From DASYLJ01 sp964404165 (GTDB taxonomy: Bacteria; Desulfobacterota; Binatia; DP-6), in contig CAYOIZ010000022.1 in assembly GCA_964404165.1 (NCBI GenBank), positions 1 through 64,000 of the forward strand: a stretch of 64,000 bases of DNA. Reading direction: 5' to 3'. A program made the position numbers and the translations under genes. The notes below the pieces were generated by a model. The model was given only the letters and a program-made list of their open reading frames with translations, did no database searches and was not told the origin of the DNA. Shown in pieces: positions 34,482 through 43,334 of the stretch; within the stretch, counting starts at the first letter, position 1; every line of letters starts with the position of its first letter.

Positions 34482-35464
34482 AGGGCACCTCCGGAACCGC
34501 CGCGCCGTCGACGTCGCCGAGCGCGCCGAAGAGCGGACAGCCGCCCGTCAAGTTCCTCGAGCTGATCCCGCCCAACATGGGCATCGACTTCGTGCGTCTG
34601 GCGCCGGTCATGACCATCGCCTCCTGGGTGCTCATCCTGCTCGGCATGGCGTCGATCTGGTTCCACGGCGGCTTCAACTACGGCATCGACTTCGCCGGCG
34701 GCACGCTCGTGCAGGTCCGCTTCCCGCAGGCCACGAGCATCAACGACATCCGGGGCGCCCTCGAAGGCTCCGACCTTCGCGGCGTCAGCGTCCAGGACGT
34801 CGGCAGCGAATCGCGCGAGTTCCAGATTCGCGTGCAGGCGACCACCGACGACGCCAGCTCCCTGGCGGCGGATGGCGTGAAGGCCGGCCTGCAGGCGAAG
34901 TTCGGTGAGGGGAGCTACGACATTCTGCGTGTCGAGGCGGTCGGCCCGAAGGTGGGCAAGCAACTCTGGAAGGACGCCACCCTGGCCGTCCTGGTCGCGA
35001 CGCTGATGATGGGCGTCTATATCGCCCTCCGGTTCGACTTCCGCTTCGGCCTCGGGGCTGCCGTCGCCCTGATCCATGACGTCCTGATCACACTCGGGGC
35101 CATCTCGATCGCGGGCATCGAGTTCGATCTCACGACCGTCGCTGCGCTGCTCACCATCGTCGGCTTCTCGGTGAACGACACCGTCATCATCTCCGACCGC
35201 ATCCGCGAGAACACCCGCAAGATGCGCAAGGACACCCTCACGCACATCGTGAACGTGTCGATCAATGAGACCATGTCACGCACCATCATCACGAGCGGGA
35301 CGGCGGTCCTGGTCACCATAGCGCTCTTCCTCCTCGGCGGCGACGTCATCCACAGCTTCGCATTCGCACTGCTCGTGGGCTTCATCGCCGGCACGTACTC
35401 GTCGATCTACATCGCGAGCCCGATCGTCATCTGGCTCGAGGGACGAAGGCAGAAGCGCGCCTGA
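34478..35464 (+). CDS. secF: Protein translocase subunit SecF
   Basis: 328 aa with a Ser/Pro-rich cytoplasmic start of about 30 residues. Motifs: FNYGIDFAGGTLVQVRF, ALIHDVLITLGAISIAGIEF, LLTIVGFSVNDTVIISDRIR, and the final membrane block GTYSSIYIASPIVIWLEGRR. It completes the SecDF complex. The RecJ-derived gene starts 9 nt after its stop. Confidence 0.96.
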   Translation: MKGTSGTAAPSTSPSAPKSGQPPVKFLELIPPNMGIDFVRLAPVMTIASWVLILLGMASIWFHGGFNYGIDFAGGTLVQVRFPQATSINDIRGALEGSDLRGVSVQDVGSESREFQIRVQATTDDASSLAADGVKAGLQAKFGEGSYDILRVEAVGPKVGKQLWKDATLAVLVATLMMGVYIALRFDFRFGLGAAVALIHDVLITLGAISIAGIEFDLTTVAALLTIVGFSVNDTVIISDRIRENTRKMRKDTLTHIVNVSINETMSRTIITSGTAVLVTIALFLLGGDVIHSFAFALLVGFIAGTYSSIYIASPIVIWLEGRRQKRA

Positions 35465-35473
35465 GCGCGGTCG

Positions 35474-36757
35474 GTGGCTCGACCCTGGGTGGCGCGCAGC
35501 CGGTCGGTCGTCCCCGACGACTTCGGTCCCGTGCCACCGGGCGGCCCCCTCGGCGCGCTCCTCGCGCAGCTCCTCTGGAATCGCGGGATCGTGTCCGCCG
35601 CAGCGGCGGAGCCATTCCTCGAGCCCACGCTGGCGCAGGGCCTACGGCCACCGTCCGCGCTGGCCGGGATCGACGACGCCGCGGCAGCGCTCGTCATGGC
35701 GATGGCCAACGGTCGACGGCTCCGGCTGCGGGCCTCACCAGCGCTGGAGACCGTCCTCGCGGCGGCGCTGACGGCGGGCTGGCTCCGAGACCTCGGCCAT
35801 GCCGTCGAAGTGGAGATCGCCGAGGGGGACGACGGGTGCCTGGCCTTCACCCATGCGGCACTCGTCGTCCGACCGCCGGGCGCCACGGCGACCACCGTCC
35901 CAACCGCAGCGACCACCATCGGCGAGGTGCGCCTCGGCATCGCCGGCGTCGCGTTCTACCTGCTGATCGCCCTTCGGCGTGCATTCCGGGCGGAGCATCC
36001 CATGCAGGACACGCCGGATCCCCGCGCACAGCTGGACGTCGCGGCGCTGGGTGGGTTGGCATCGGGTGCGGGTCTCCGCGACGAGGCCCGCGTCCTGGTG
36101 GCACTGGGCCTGCGGCGGCTGCAGGAGACGCCGCGCCCGGGCCTTCAGGCCGTCGCCGACAGCGCCCTGATCGCTCGGCCCACGGCGAGAGCCATCGCGG
36201 GTCGCATCCTGCCCCGGCTGGCCGCAGCCATCAGGATCGGGGAAGGGGAACGTGTCCTCGCGCTCCTCGCCGCCACGACCGCAGCGGACGCGACGTCGAT
36301 CGCGGCCGACATCGAGCTCGCCGCCGCGCGCTGGGGTGCCCAGGCGGAAGGGGGCCCGGTGCCAATCTCCCCAACGGTCGAGATCGACGCGGACTGGCCC
36401 CTGGCCGCCGTCACGCCCCGCGTCGCCCTCACCCTGGGCCGACTCGAGCCACACGGCCCCGGCAACCCCGAGCCGATCCTGGTCGCGCGCGGCGCCCGCC
36501 TGGACGGCGCCCGCCTCGCCGGCGACCCGATGCGACCCTACTGGCGCTTGCGCCTGCGGCAGGAAGGGCACACGCTGCGCGCAACCGCACAGCACCTGCG
36601 CAGCGAGGAACTGCTCACGGGGGCGCTCTACGACGTCGCCTACACGCCACGCCTCGGGCAGGTGCGGGGAGGGGACATGCTCGAGCTGGTGGTGCATGAC
36701 CTCCAGCCGGCCGCGGAACAAGATACGAGAATCACAAAGGATTCGATAGTTTCTTGA
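35474..36757 (+). CDS. RecJ-derived protein lacking the DHH and DHHA1 catalytic parts
   Basis: 427 aa against about 570 for RecJ. Three parts look like RecJ: the N-terminus LLAQLLWNRGIVSAAAAEPF then LEPTLAQGLRPPS; the middle GIAGVAFYLLIALRRAF and QLDVAALGGLASGAGLRDEA, RVLVALGLRRLQETPRPGLQ; and the C-terminal OB fold VALTLGRLEPHGPGNPEPIL to LVVHDLQPA. The DxD of motif I, the DHH motif, the GGGGH element and the whole DHHA1 region are absent; the stretch where DHH should be reads THAALVVRPPGA. It cannot be a working 5'-3' exonuclease. The locus (directly after secDF) is the usual recJ position. The frame is clean, so it is a kept pseudo-enzyme rather than a broken gene. Confidence 0.8.
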   Translation: MARPWVARSRSVVPDDFGPVPPGGPLGALLAQLLWNRGIVSAAAAEPFLEPTLAQGLRPPSALAGIDDAAAALVMAMANGRRLRLRASPALETVLAAALTAGWLRDLGHAVEVEIAEGDDGCLAFTHAALVVRPPGATATTVPTAATTIGEVRLGIAGVAFYLLIALRRAFRAEHPMQDTPDPRAQLDVAALGGLASGAGLRDEARVLVALGLRRLQETPRPGLQAVADSALIARPTARAIAGRILPRLAAAIRIGEGERVLALLAATTAADATSIAADIELAAARWGAQAEGGPVPISPTVEIDADWPLAAVTPRVALTLGRLEPHGPGNPEPILVARGARLDGARLAGDPMRPYWRLRLRQEGHTLRATAQHLRSEELLTGALYDVAYTPRLGQVRGGDMLELVVHDLQPAAEQDTRITKDSIVS

Positions 36758-36782
36758 CGGTGTCCCGCCACCCTGCTACCAC
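36754..36782 (+). promoter_or_regulatory. Promoter of the HTH protein
   Basis: TTGACG (36754-36759), 17-nt spacer, TACCAC (36777-36782); expected leader about 28 nt. The -35 box contains the stop codon of the RecJ-derived gene. Confidence 0.45.
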
Positions 36783-36816
36783 CACGACGACGTTGGTGTG
36801 GGCAGATCGGCCATTC

Positions 36817-37008
36817 ATGTTCGACAAGGACGACATGCTGTTGAACAGCAAAGAGGTCGCAGAGATGCTCGACCTCAGCCCAGACACCGTCAACGAGTTG
36901 GCTCGCAAGAGCGTGCTGCCGGCCTTCAAGCGCGGCCGGCAGTGGCGCTTCCGCCGCCGGGACATCACGTCGTTCAAGCGAGAGCTTCGTGGAACCACGG
37001 CGGCATGA
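36817..37008 (+). CDS. Excisionase-type (MerR-like HTH_17) DNA-binding protein
   Basis: 63 aa. MLLNSKEVAEMLDLSPDTVN then ELARKSVLPAFKRGRQWRFR and RRDITSFKRELRG form the winged-helix excisionase/HTH_17 domain and nothing else. The ATG at 36817 begins MFDKDDMLLNSKEV; the upstream start at 36754 overlaps the promoter. Such stand-alone domains act as small transcription regulators; no phage genes are near, so a role in excision is unlikely. Confidence 0.85.
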   Translation: MFDKDDMLLNSKEVAEMLDLSPDTVNELARKSVLPAFKRGRQWRFRRRDITSFKRELRGTTAA

Positions 37009-37044
37009 TGCCGCCCGCCATCTCCGTAGGGACGGGCCGCTGAC

Positions 37045-37080
37045 GGACTCCCGCGGTGGCGCCAACAAGGCAGGGAGTCC
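37045..37080 (+). promoter_or_regulatory. Hairpin sequestering the methyltransferase ribosome site
   Basis: GGACTCCC (37045-37052) pairs perfectly with GGGAGTCC (37073-37080). The 3' arm is the ribosome-binding region directly before the ATG at 37082. If formed, the hairpin would limit initiation. It matches no riboswitch I know. Confidence 0.4.
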
Positions 37081-37081
37081 T

Positions 37082-37753
37082 ATGACCGTCGCCAACACGC
37101 AGCCTCACGAGAGCGCGCTCTACTACGAGTTCTCGCACCTCTACGACATGTTCTTTGGCCGGGTGTTCTATCCCCGCATCGCCAAGGTCATCCGGTCGTT
37201 GAAGATCGAGCCCGGCGCCCGCGTGCTGGAGATCGGCGTCGGCACCGGCCTGTCGCTCGATGCCTACCCGTCGCACTGCCACGTCACCGGCATCGACCTC
37301 GCGCCCGACATGCTCGAGCGCGCGCAGGAGCGGGTCAACCAGAATGGCTGGCGACACGTCACGCTGGCGCAGGGTGACGCCCTCGACCTCCAGTTCGAGG
37401 ACAGCTCGTTCGACTACGTGATGGCGTTCCACGTCATCAGCGTGGTGCCCGATCCACATCGCATGCTGGAAGAGGCACGACGGGTGGCGCGGCCCGGCGG
37501 GGTCATCACCATCATCAACCATTTCCGCAGCCAGCAGCGCGCCGTCGCGCGCCTGCAGCGCACCATCGATCCCATCACACGACGGCTCGGATGGACCACG
37601 CTCCGCCTCCCCGACGTCCTCGATCGACGCGCGCTCCACGTCGAACGCCAGTGGAAGACGTCGCCGCGGTCGTTGTTCACGATCGTCGTGGCGCGCAACG
37701 CCAAGGCGGTTCCCGCCGACGGCGTCGTCGCAACCCCGGGCGTCGAAGCGTAG
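37082..37753 (+). CDS. Class I SAM-dependent methyltransferase (phospholipid N-methyltransferase-like)
   Basis: 223 aa. SAM-binding motif I VLEIGVGTGLSLDAY, then VTGIDLAPDMLERAQERV, AQGDALDLQFEDSSFDYVMA and ARRVARPGGVITIINHF. The opening ESALYYEFSHLYDMFFGRVF, then YPRI, resembles PmtA-type phosphatidylethanolamine N-methyltransferases, so a lipid substrate is plausible; a small-molecule or quinone target is the alternative. The start at 37082 has a GGGAG site within a hairpin. Confidence 0.82.
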   Translation: MTVANTQPHESALYYEFSHLYDMFFGRVFYPRIAKVIRSLKIEPGARVLEIGVGTGLSLDAYPSHCHVTGIDLAPDMLERAQERVNQNGWRHVTLAQGDALDLQFEDSSFDYVMAFHVISVVPDPHRMLEEARRVARPGGVITIINHFRSQQRAVARLQRTIDPITRRLGWTTLRLPDVLDRRALHVERQWKTSPRSLFTIVVARNAKAVPADGVVATPGVEA

Positions 37754-37756
37754 CGC

Positions 37757-38326
37757 TCAGTGCCGGCGTGAGGTCGGCGGGACGAACGGGATCAGCCCCC
37801 GGCGGACCAGCACGTTGGCTTCGCGTCGTCCCTGTGAGTGGAGCCAGCGCTTGTAGATCCGGAGCGTGTCCTGCTCGCGCCGGAAGAGCTCCTGGTCCCC
37901 GATCTCGCCGAGCACGCGGACGAAGTCGGGGAAGCGGTCGGCCAGCTCGACGAACGACGTCGCGAGCGCCCCACGCGTGGGCTCGACGGACAGTCGGGCG
38001 TAGGCGTTGCGACCGAGCATCGCATAGTAGGTCGGTCCCACCGCGCTGCGCTCGAGGCTGTCGACGAAGATGCCGGTGACGAACAGGGCCGTGTCCCCGA
38101 CCCGCCGGAGCTTCGAGAAGCGCTGCGACGCCGGCATCTGCAGGGCCTCCAGGTACTCGATGGCCAGCGGCGGATCGAGCAGGTCGGCCCGGTCGGGTCG
38201 CACGAAGCCCTCGAGCAGCTGCACGAGGTAGAACTCGGTCGTCTCGGAGGACGCGACGCGCTGGGACGCCATGGCCGTCCGCACCAGATCGCGAAAGAGC
38301 ACCGTCAGATTGCCCGTCTCGAGCAT
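37757..38326 (-). CDS. Protein of unknown function
   Basis: 189 aa from the ATG at 38326, chosen for the GGAGG site 7 nt upstream; the ATG at 38386 has none. No signal peptide or membrane segment. Mostly helical, starting MLETGNLTVLFRDLVRTAMA and ending LIPFVPPTSRRH; middle segments ALFVTGIFVDSLERSAVGPT and YYAMLGRNAYARLS are the most family-like parts. No domain recognised. Convergent with the methyltransferase, stops 3 nt apart. Confidence 0.75.
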   Translation of the reverse strand: MLETGNLTVLFRDLVRTAMASQRVASSETTEFYLVQLLEGFVRPDRADLLDPPLAIEYLEALQMPASQRFSKLRRVGDTALFVTGIFVDSLERSAVGPTYYAMLGRNAYARLSVEPTRGALATSFVELADRFPDFVRVLGEIGDQELFRREQDTLRIYKRWLHSQGRREANVLVRRGLIPFVPPTSRRH

Positions 38327-38394
38327 CGATCGACCTCCAGACTCGTCTCGCGGATTGTGGGGGCAAATGGCCGATCTCACAAACAATCCCCGGT

Positions 38395-38423
38395 TTGAGT
38401 GCCCGGAACGCCTTTGCTAGAGG
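38395..38423 (+). promoter_or_regulatory. hisS-aspS promoter
   Basis: TTGAGT (38395-38400), 17-nt spacer, TAGAGG (38418-38423). The leader to the ATG at 38446 would be about 16 nt. Confidence 0.5.
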
Positions 38424-38445
38424 GTGTCGGCTCAGCGCAGCGCCC

Positions 38446-39732
38446 ATGTCGAAGCCCGCACCCATCACCGCCGTCAAGGGCTTCCGCGACGTGCTGCCGG
38501 ACGAGAGCGTCCGCTGGCAGGCCCTGGAAGCCGCCGCCGCCCGCATCTTCGCAGCCTACGGCTTCGGGGACATCCGCCTGCCGGTCCTGGAGCGGGCCGA
38601 GCTGTTCGCGCGTTCGCTCGGTGAGACCACCGACGTCGTCGAGAAGGAGATGTACTCCTTCCCCGACCGCGACGAGACGATCGTGACGCTCCGACCCGAG
38701 GCGACGGCGAGCGTCGTCCGCGCCTACGTCGAGGCCGGCCTCGCCAAGCGCGAGCCCGTCTCCCGGCTGTGGTACGCCGGCCCCATGTTCCGGCGCGAGC
38801 GCCCGCAGAAGGGCCGCTACCGCCAGTTCCAGCAGATCGGCGTCGAGATGCTGGGCCGGTCCGACGCCGTGGCCGACGCCGAGCTGCTCATCATGCTGTC
38901 GGACTATCTGGCGGCCGTGCGGGTCCCCGACGTCCAGCTCGAGATCAACTCGCTCGGCGACCACACCTGCCGCCCTGCCTATCGCGAGCGCCTGCAGGCC
39001 TTCGGCCGCGCCCACCTGGACGCCCTCTGCGCCGACTGCCATCGGCGGATCGAGCGCAATCCGCTCCGGCTCCTCGACTGCAAGGTCCCCGGTTGCCGCA
39101 CCGTCATGGCCGACGCGCCGGTCATGCTCGACCACCTGTGCGACGGCTGCCGTACGCACTTCGACGAGGTGCGCTCGCTGCTGGATCGCGAGGGGGTCGT
39201 CTACACGCTCAACACCCGCATGGTGCGCGGCCTCGACTACTACTGCCGGACCGCGTTCGAGGTCATCGCCGGCGGCCTCGGCGCACAGAACGCCGTCGGT
39301 GGCGGCGGACGGTACGACGGCCTCGTCGCGGCGCTCGGCGGCGGCGACGTACCCGGCGTGGGCTTCGCGCTCGGCGTCGATCGCCTGGCGATGCTGCTCG
39401 ACACCGTGGAACCACCGGCCCCGGTCGCCATCGTGCTCCCGCTCGACGAACGTGCCGTCGGGCCGGCCGTCGACGTCACCACGCGGCTCCGTCGCGAGGG
39501 CATCGGCGTCGTCCTCGAGCCGGCGGGTCGCAGCATGAAGGCGCTGCTCCGGGCTGCCGACCGCCAACGGGCCACGCTGGCCATCATCATCGGCGAGGAC
39601 GAGCTGCGTGCGGGCCGCGCCACCATCCGCAACCTGGTGCGACGGGAGGACCGTCCCCAGTCGCTCGCCCTCGATGCGCCGGGCCCCGAGCTCGCTCGCC
39701 AGGTGCGCGCAGAATCGGAGACTCCGACATGA
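38446..39732 (+). CDS. hisS: Histidyl-tRNA synthetase
   Basis: 428 aa. Class II motif 1 around KGFRDVLPDESVRW, motif 2 WYAGPMFRRERPQKGRYRQF, the His-binding segments RGLDYYCRTAFEVIAG and GGGGRYDGLV, and motif 3 GVGFALGVDRLAML; an anticodon-binding domain follows. It has a Cys-rich insertion (ALCADCHRRIER to DHLCDGC) with a CxxC pair set like a zinc site, seen in many bacterial HisRS. ATGA overlap with aspS. Confidence 0.96.
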   Translation: MSKPAPITAVKGFRDVLPDESVRWQALEAAAARIFAAYGFGDIRLPVLERAELFARSLGETTDVVEKEMYSFPDRDETIVTLRPEATASVVRAYVEAGLAKREPVSRLWYAGPMFRRERPQKGRYRQFQQIGVEMLGRSDAVADAELLIMLSDYLAAVRVPDVQLEINSLGDHTCRPAYRERLQAFGRAHLDALCADCHRRIERNPLRLLDCKVPGCRTVMADAPVMLDHLCDGCRTHFDEVRSLLDREGVVYTLNTRMVRGLDYYCRTAFEVIAGGLGAQNAVGGGGRYDGLVAALGGGDVPGVGFALGVDRLAMLLDTVEPPAPVAIVLPLDERAVGPAVDVTTRLRREGIGVVLEPAGRSMKALLRAADRQRATLAIIIGEDELRAGRATIRNLVRREDRPQSLALDAPGPELARQVRAESETPT

Positions 39733-41513
39733 CGGTGCAGATCGAGTCGCTCGCGGACTGGCAGCGAACCACGCTCGGCGGCGATCTCCGCCCCGAGGAC
39801 ATCGGTCGCGAGGTGGTGCTCACCGGATGGGTCCACAGCCGGCGCGATCACGGTGGCGTGCTGTTCATCGATCTGCGCGATCGGGGCGGCTTGGTGCAGG
39901 TGGTGTGCGATCCCGATCACGCCGCGGCCCACGCGCTCGCCGGCGACGTGCGCCTCGAATGGGTGATCGGCGTCCGCGGCACCGTCCGGGCTCGCCCCGC
40001 GGAGACCGTGAACCCCGACCTCCCGACCGGTGCCATCGAGGTCGTGGCGCATCGGCTGGGCGTCCTCAACACCGCCCGGCCGACGCCGTTCCCCATCGAC
40101 GACAGCGCCGAGGTGAACGAGAACACCCGCCTGCGCTACCGCTACCTCGATCTACGCCGGCCCAGCATGCAGCAGAAGCTGCGCCTGCGGCACGACGTCA
40201 CGCGCGCGGTGCGCGCGCACCTCGAGCAGCACGGCTTCATCGAGGTCGAGACGCCCATCCTGACGCGCTCGACGCCGGAAGGCGCTCGCGACTACCTGGT
40301 GCCGAGCCGCGTCCAACGCGGTGCCTTCTACGCGCTGCCGCAGTCACCGCAGCTGTTCAAGCAGATCCTGATGATGGGTGGCGTCGACCGCTACTACCAG
40401 ATCGCGCGCTGCTTCCGTGATGAGGATCTCCGCGCCGACCGGCAGCCCGAGTTCACGCAGATCGACCTCGAGATGTCGTTCGTCACGCCGAGCGACGTCA
40501 TGGGCATGGTCGAGCCGATGATCGCCGACATCTTCACCACCGTACGCGGCCGGCCGACGCCGCGACCGTTCCCCATCATGGGGTACGCCGAGGCCATGCT
40601 GCGCTACGGCACCGACCGCCCCGACCTGCGCATCGCGCTCGACCTCGCCGACTTCTCGCCGTGCTTCGCGGGCACGAGCTTCCGCGTCTTCGCCGATGCG
40701 CTCGCCGCCGGCACCCGCATCCGTGGCATGGTCGCCCCGGGTGGCGCGCAGCTGTCGCGCAAGGAGCTCGACGACCTGGTCGGCTTCGCGACCGGGGAGG
40801 GCGCTCGCGGCCTCACCTGGATCAAGATCAACGCCGACGGCTGGCAGTCGCCGGCGGTGAAGTTCCTGTCCGACGCCGAGAAGGAGCGCCTGACGCAGGC
40901 GGGCCCGCTGGCGGCGGGCGACCTGCTGATCCTGCTCGCGGAGCCCGAGGCCCGCGTCAACCAGATCCTCTCGCAGCTCCGCGTCCGCCTCGGCGAGCGG
41001 CTCGGTCGCATGACCGCAGACGCCGATCGCTTCCTCTGGGTGGTCGATTTCCCGCTCGTCGAGCGCGACGACGATGCCGGACGCTGGAACGCGGTGCACC
41101 ACCCGTTCACGGCGCCGCTCGACGCCGATCTCGACAAGCTCGAGAGCGATCCCGGGGCGGTCCGCGCCCAGGCCTACGACCTGGTGCTCAACGGCATCGA
41201 GCTCGGCGGCGGCAGCGTCCGTATCCATCGTCCCGACGTCCAGGCCCGCGTGCTGGCCCTGCTCGGGATGAACGAGACGGAAGCCCACGCACGCTTCGGG
41301 TTCCTGCTCGAGGCGCTGTCGTACGGAGCCCCGCCACACGGCGGCCTGGCGTTCGGTCTCGATCGCCTCGTCATGCTCCTCGCCGGTGCCGACTCCATCC
41401 GTGAGGTCATCGCGTTCCCGAAAACGCAGAAGGCGTCCTGCCCGCTCACCGACGCGCCGACGCCCGTGGACCCGATCCAGCTCCGCGACCTGGCGATCCG
41501 CGTCATCGAGTGA
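39729..41513 (+). CDS. aspS: Aspartyl-tRNA synthetase
   Basis: 594 aa, full bacterial type. N-terminal OB anticodon domain (GWVHSRRDHGGVLFIDLRDR), class II motif 2 CFRDEDLRADRQPEFTQIDL, the GAD insertion domain, and motif 3 GLAFGLDRLVMLLAG. Whether it is discriminating or also charges tRNA-Asn cannot be settled here; no gatCAB gene is in the window. Co-transcribed with hisS, as in many deltaproteobacteria. Confidence 0.96.
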   Translation: MTVQIESLADWQRTTLGGDLRPEDIGREVVLTGWVHSRRDHGGVLFIDLRDRGGLVQVVCDPDHAAAHALAGDVRLEWVIGVRGTVRARPAETVNPDLPTGAIEVVAHRLGVLNTARPTPFPIDDSAEVNENTRLRYRYLDLRRPSMQQKLRLRHDVTRAVRAHLEQHGFIEVETPILTRSTPEGARDYLVPSRVQRGAFYALPQSPQLFKQILMMGGVDRYYQIARCFRDEDLRADRQPEFTQIDLEMSFVTPSDVMGMVEPMIADIFTTVRGRPTPRPFPIMGYAEAMLRYGTDRPDLRIALDLADFSPCFAGTSFRVFADALAAGTRIRGMVAPGGAQLSRKELDDLVGFATGEGARGLTWIKINADGWQSPAVKFLSDAEKERLTQAGPLAAGDLLILLAEPEARVNQILSQLRVRLGERLGRMTADADRFLWVVDFPLVERDDDAGRWNAVHHPFTAPLDADLDKLESDPGAVRAQAYDLVLNGIELGGGSVRIHRPDVQARVLALLGMNETEAHARFGFLLEALSYGAPPHGGLAFGLDRLVMLLAGADSIREVIAFPKTQKASCPLTDAPTPVDPIQLRDLAIRVIE

Positions 41514-41517
41514 CGGC

Positions 41518-42627
41518 TCAGAGGAGGGTGTCGACCGGGACGGCCGGCACCCCCACCGCCGCCGCGACCCCCGCGTGCGTGACGTGGCCGGCGAGGACGT
41601 TGCAGGCGCGACGCAGGGGCGGGTGGGTGCGCAGCGCCTCCACCACGCCGAGGTCGGCGAGCGCCAACGCGTACGACAGGGTGGCGTTCGTGAGCGCGTG
41701 CGTCGACGTGTTCGGCACGATGCCCGGCATGTTCGTGACGCAGTAGTGCACCACGCCTTCGGTGACGTAGGTGGGCCGGGCGTGCGTGGTCGGCCGCGAC
41801 GTCTCGGCACAGCCACCCTGGTCGATGGCGATGTCGACGAACGCCGCCCCCGGTCGCATGGCCCCGACGAGCGCGCGCGACACCAGCTTCGGCGCCAGCG
41901 CGCCCGGGATGAGCACCGCCCCCACCACGAGATCGGCGGCGACGACCTCCTCCTCGACGTTGGCCCGGTTCGACATCACGGTGGTGACGTGGCCGCCGAG
42001 GATGTCGTGGACGTACCGCAGCTTGCCGGGGTCGACGTCCAGGATGGAGACGTGCGCCCCGACGCCGACCGCGACCTGACAGGCGTTCATGCCCGAGATG
42101 CCCGCACCGAGGATCACCACCTTCGCCGGCCGTACGCCCGACGCGCCCGAGAGGAGCACCCCGCGCCCGCCGTTCTGGGCCTGCAGGCACCAGGCGCCGA
42201 CCTGGATCGAGAGCCGACCCGCCACTTCGCTCATCGGAGCCAGGAGCGGCAGGCTGCCGTCGTCGAGCTGCAGCGTCTCGTAGGCGAGGGCGCGGACGCC
42301 GCGGTCGATCAGCGCGCGCGTCAGGTCGGCGTTGGCCGCGAGGTGCAGGTAGGTGAAGAGGGTGAGGTCCCGCCGCAGGAAAGCGAACTCCGACGGGACG
42401 GGTTCCTTCACCTTGAGGACGAGATCGCTGCGACTCCAGACGCCGGGCGCGTCGCTCAGCGTGGCGCCGGCGTTGCGGTAGAGGGCGTCCGGGAGGCTCG
42501 ACCCTACGCCGGCCCCATACTCGACCAGCACCGTGTGGCCATGCGCCACCAGGGCACCCACACCGGAGGGCGTCAGCGCGACACGGCTCTCCTCCTCCTT
42601 CACCTCTCGCGGAACACCGACGATCAT
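41518..42627 (-). CDS. ald: Alanine dehydrogenase
   Basis: 369 aa. VPREVKEEESRVALTPSGV is the substrate-binding N-terminus (Arg and Lys), HLAANADLTRALID the catalytic His segment, and VILGAGISGMNACQVAVGVG the NAD loop. It interconverts alanine with pyruvate and ammonia using NAD. ATG start 6 nt after an extended -10 element. Convergent with aspS. Confidence 0.95.
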   Translation of the reverse strand: MIVGVPREVKEEESRVALTPSGVGALVAHGHTVLVEYGAGVGSSLPDALYRNAGATLSDAPGVWSRSDLVLKVKEPVPSEFAFLRRDLTLFTYLHLAANADLTRALIDRGVRALAYETLQLDDGSLPLLAPMSEVAGRLSIQVGAWCLQAQNGGRGVLLSGASGVRPAKVVILGAGISGMNACQVAVGVGAHVSILDVDPGKLRYVHDILGGHVTTVMSNRANVEEEVVAADLVVGAVLIPGALAPKLVSRALVGAMRPGAAFVDIAIDQGGCAETSRPTTHARPTYVTEGVVHYCVTNMPGIVPNTSTHALTNATLSYALALADLGVVEALRTHPPLRRACNVLAGHVTHAGVAAAVGVPAVPVDTLL

Positions 42628-42633
42628 TCGGTG

Positions 42634-42642
42634 ATTCTAGCA
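42634..42642 (-). promoter_or_regulatory. Extended -10 promoter of ald (leaderless)
   Basis: On the minus strand TGC-TAGAAT (hexamer 42634-42639), followed by 6 nt and the ATG at 42627. No clear -35 box. Confidence 0.5.
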
Positions 42643-42650
42643 GAGATTCC

Positions 42651-42679
42651 TTGCGCCTCCCCAGCCGCGTCGATACACT
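42651..42679 (+). promoter_or_regulatory. Promoter of the protease-trpS-scpAB-rluB operon (near-leaderless)
   Basis: TTGCGC (42651-42656), 17-nt spacer, TACACT (42674-42679), then 10 nt to the ATG at 42690. It excludes the TTG start at 42651, which would lie in the -35 box. Confidence 0.55.
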
Positions 42680-42689
42680 CCCGCCGCAA

Positions 42690-43334
42690 ATGGAGGCGAC
42701 GGGTGTGATCGCCCAGACAGCGATCCTGGCCGTTCCGCTCCTGGCTGCAATCATCTTCCACGAGGTCGCCCATGGGGCCGTGGCCTACCTCTGCGGAGAC
42801 CCCACGGCGGCCCGCGCCGGTCGACTGACGCTGAACCCCATCCCACACATCGACCCCATCGGCAGCGTGGTGCTCCCGGGACTGCTGCTCCTGCTGAACT
42901 CGCCCTTCCTGTTCGGCTACGCCAAGCCGGTCCCGATCGACCCGCGCTACTTCCACCATCCCCGTCGCGACGAGATCCTGGTGGCGCTCGCCGGCCCCGG
43001 CACCAACCTGATCCTCGCCGCGCTCAGCACGCTCGTCCTCGGGCTCCTCATCACCATGGGCGAACCCACGAGCGAGCCGACGCTGCTGCAGCGCATGGCG
43101 GCCACGTCGATCCAGGTGAACTGCCTGCTCGCGGTCTTCAACCTGCTGCCGATCCCGCCGCTCGACGGAGGACACCTGCTGTCCGTGTTCCTGCCGGCGC
43201 GGAGCGCGAAGGCGCTGCGCGCCATCGAGGGCATCGGCATGGTGATCGTCCTGCTCGTGGTGATGAACACGCCGATCCTGGGTCTCCTCGTCACGCCGGT
43301 CGTCCACTTCTTCTTCCGGCTGGTGCCACAGTGA
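42690..43334 (+). CDS. Site-2 protease family (M50) metalloprotease
   Basis: 214 aa, six hydrophobic segments. The zinc motif is HEVAH in AAIIFHEVAHGAVAYLCGD; the third ligand region is NLLPIPPLDGGHLLSV. This is the short, PDZ-less type found beside trpS and scpAB in many bacteria. It cuts membrane proteins within the bilayer; the substrate is unknown. Its stop overlaps trpS (GTGA). Confidence 0.93.
   Translation: MEATGVIAQTAILAVPLLAAIIFHEVAHGAVAYLCGDPTAARAGRLTLNPIPHIDPIGSVVLPGLLLLLNSPFLFGYAKPVPIDPRYFHHPRRDEILVALAGPGTNLILAALSTLVLGLLITMGEPTSEPTLLQRMAATSIQVNCLLAVFNLLPIPPLDGGHLLSVFLPARSAKALRAIEGIGMVIVLLVVMNTPILGLLVTPVVHFFFRLVPQ

Noticed and set aside
36817..37008. Excisionase-type protein as a sign of an integrated element
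   Set aside because: No integrase, att-like repeats or phage genes are near; stand-alone HTH_17 proteins are common in chromosomes.
37021..37081. SAM or SAH riboswitch upstream of the methyltransferase
   Set aside because: Only a simple hairpin is visible; none of the conserved core sequences of known SAM or SAH riboswitches could be matched.
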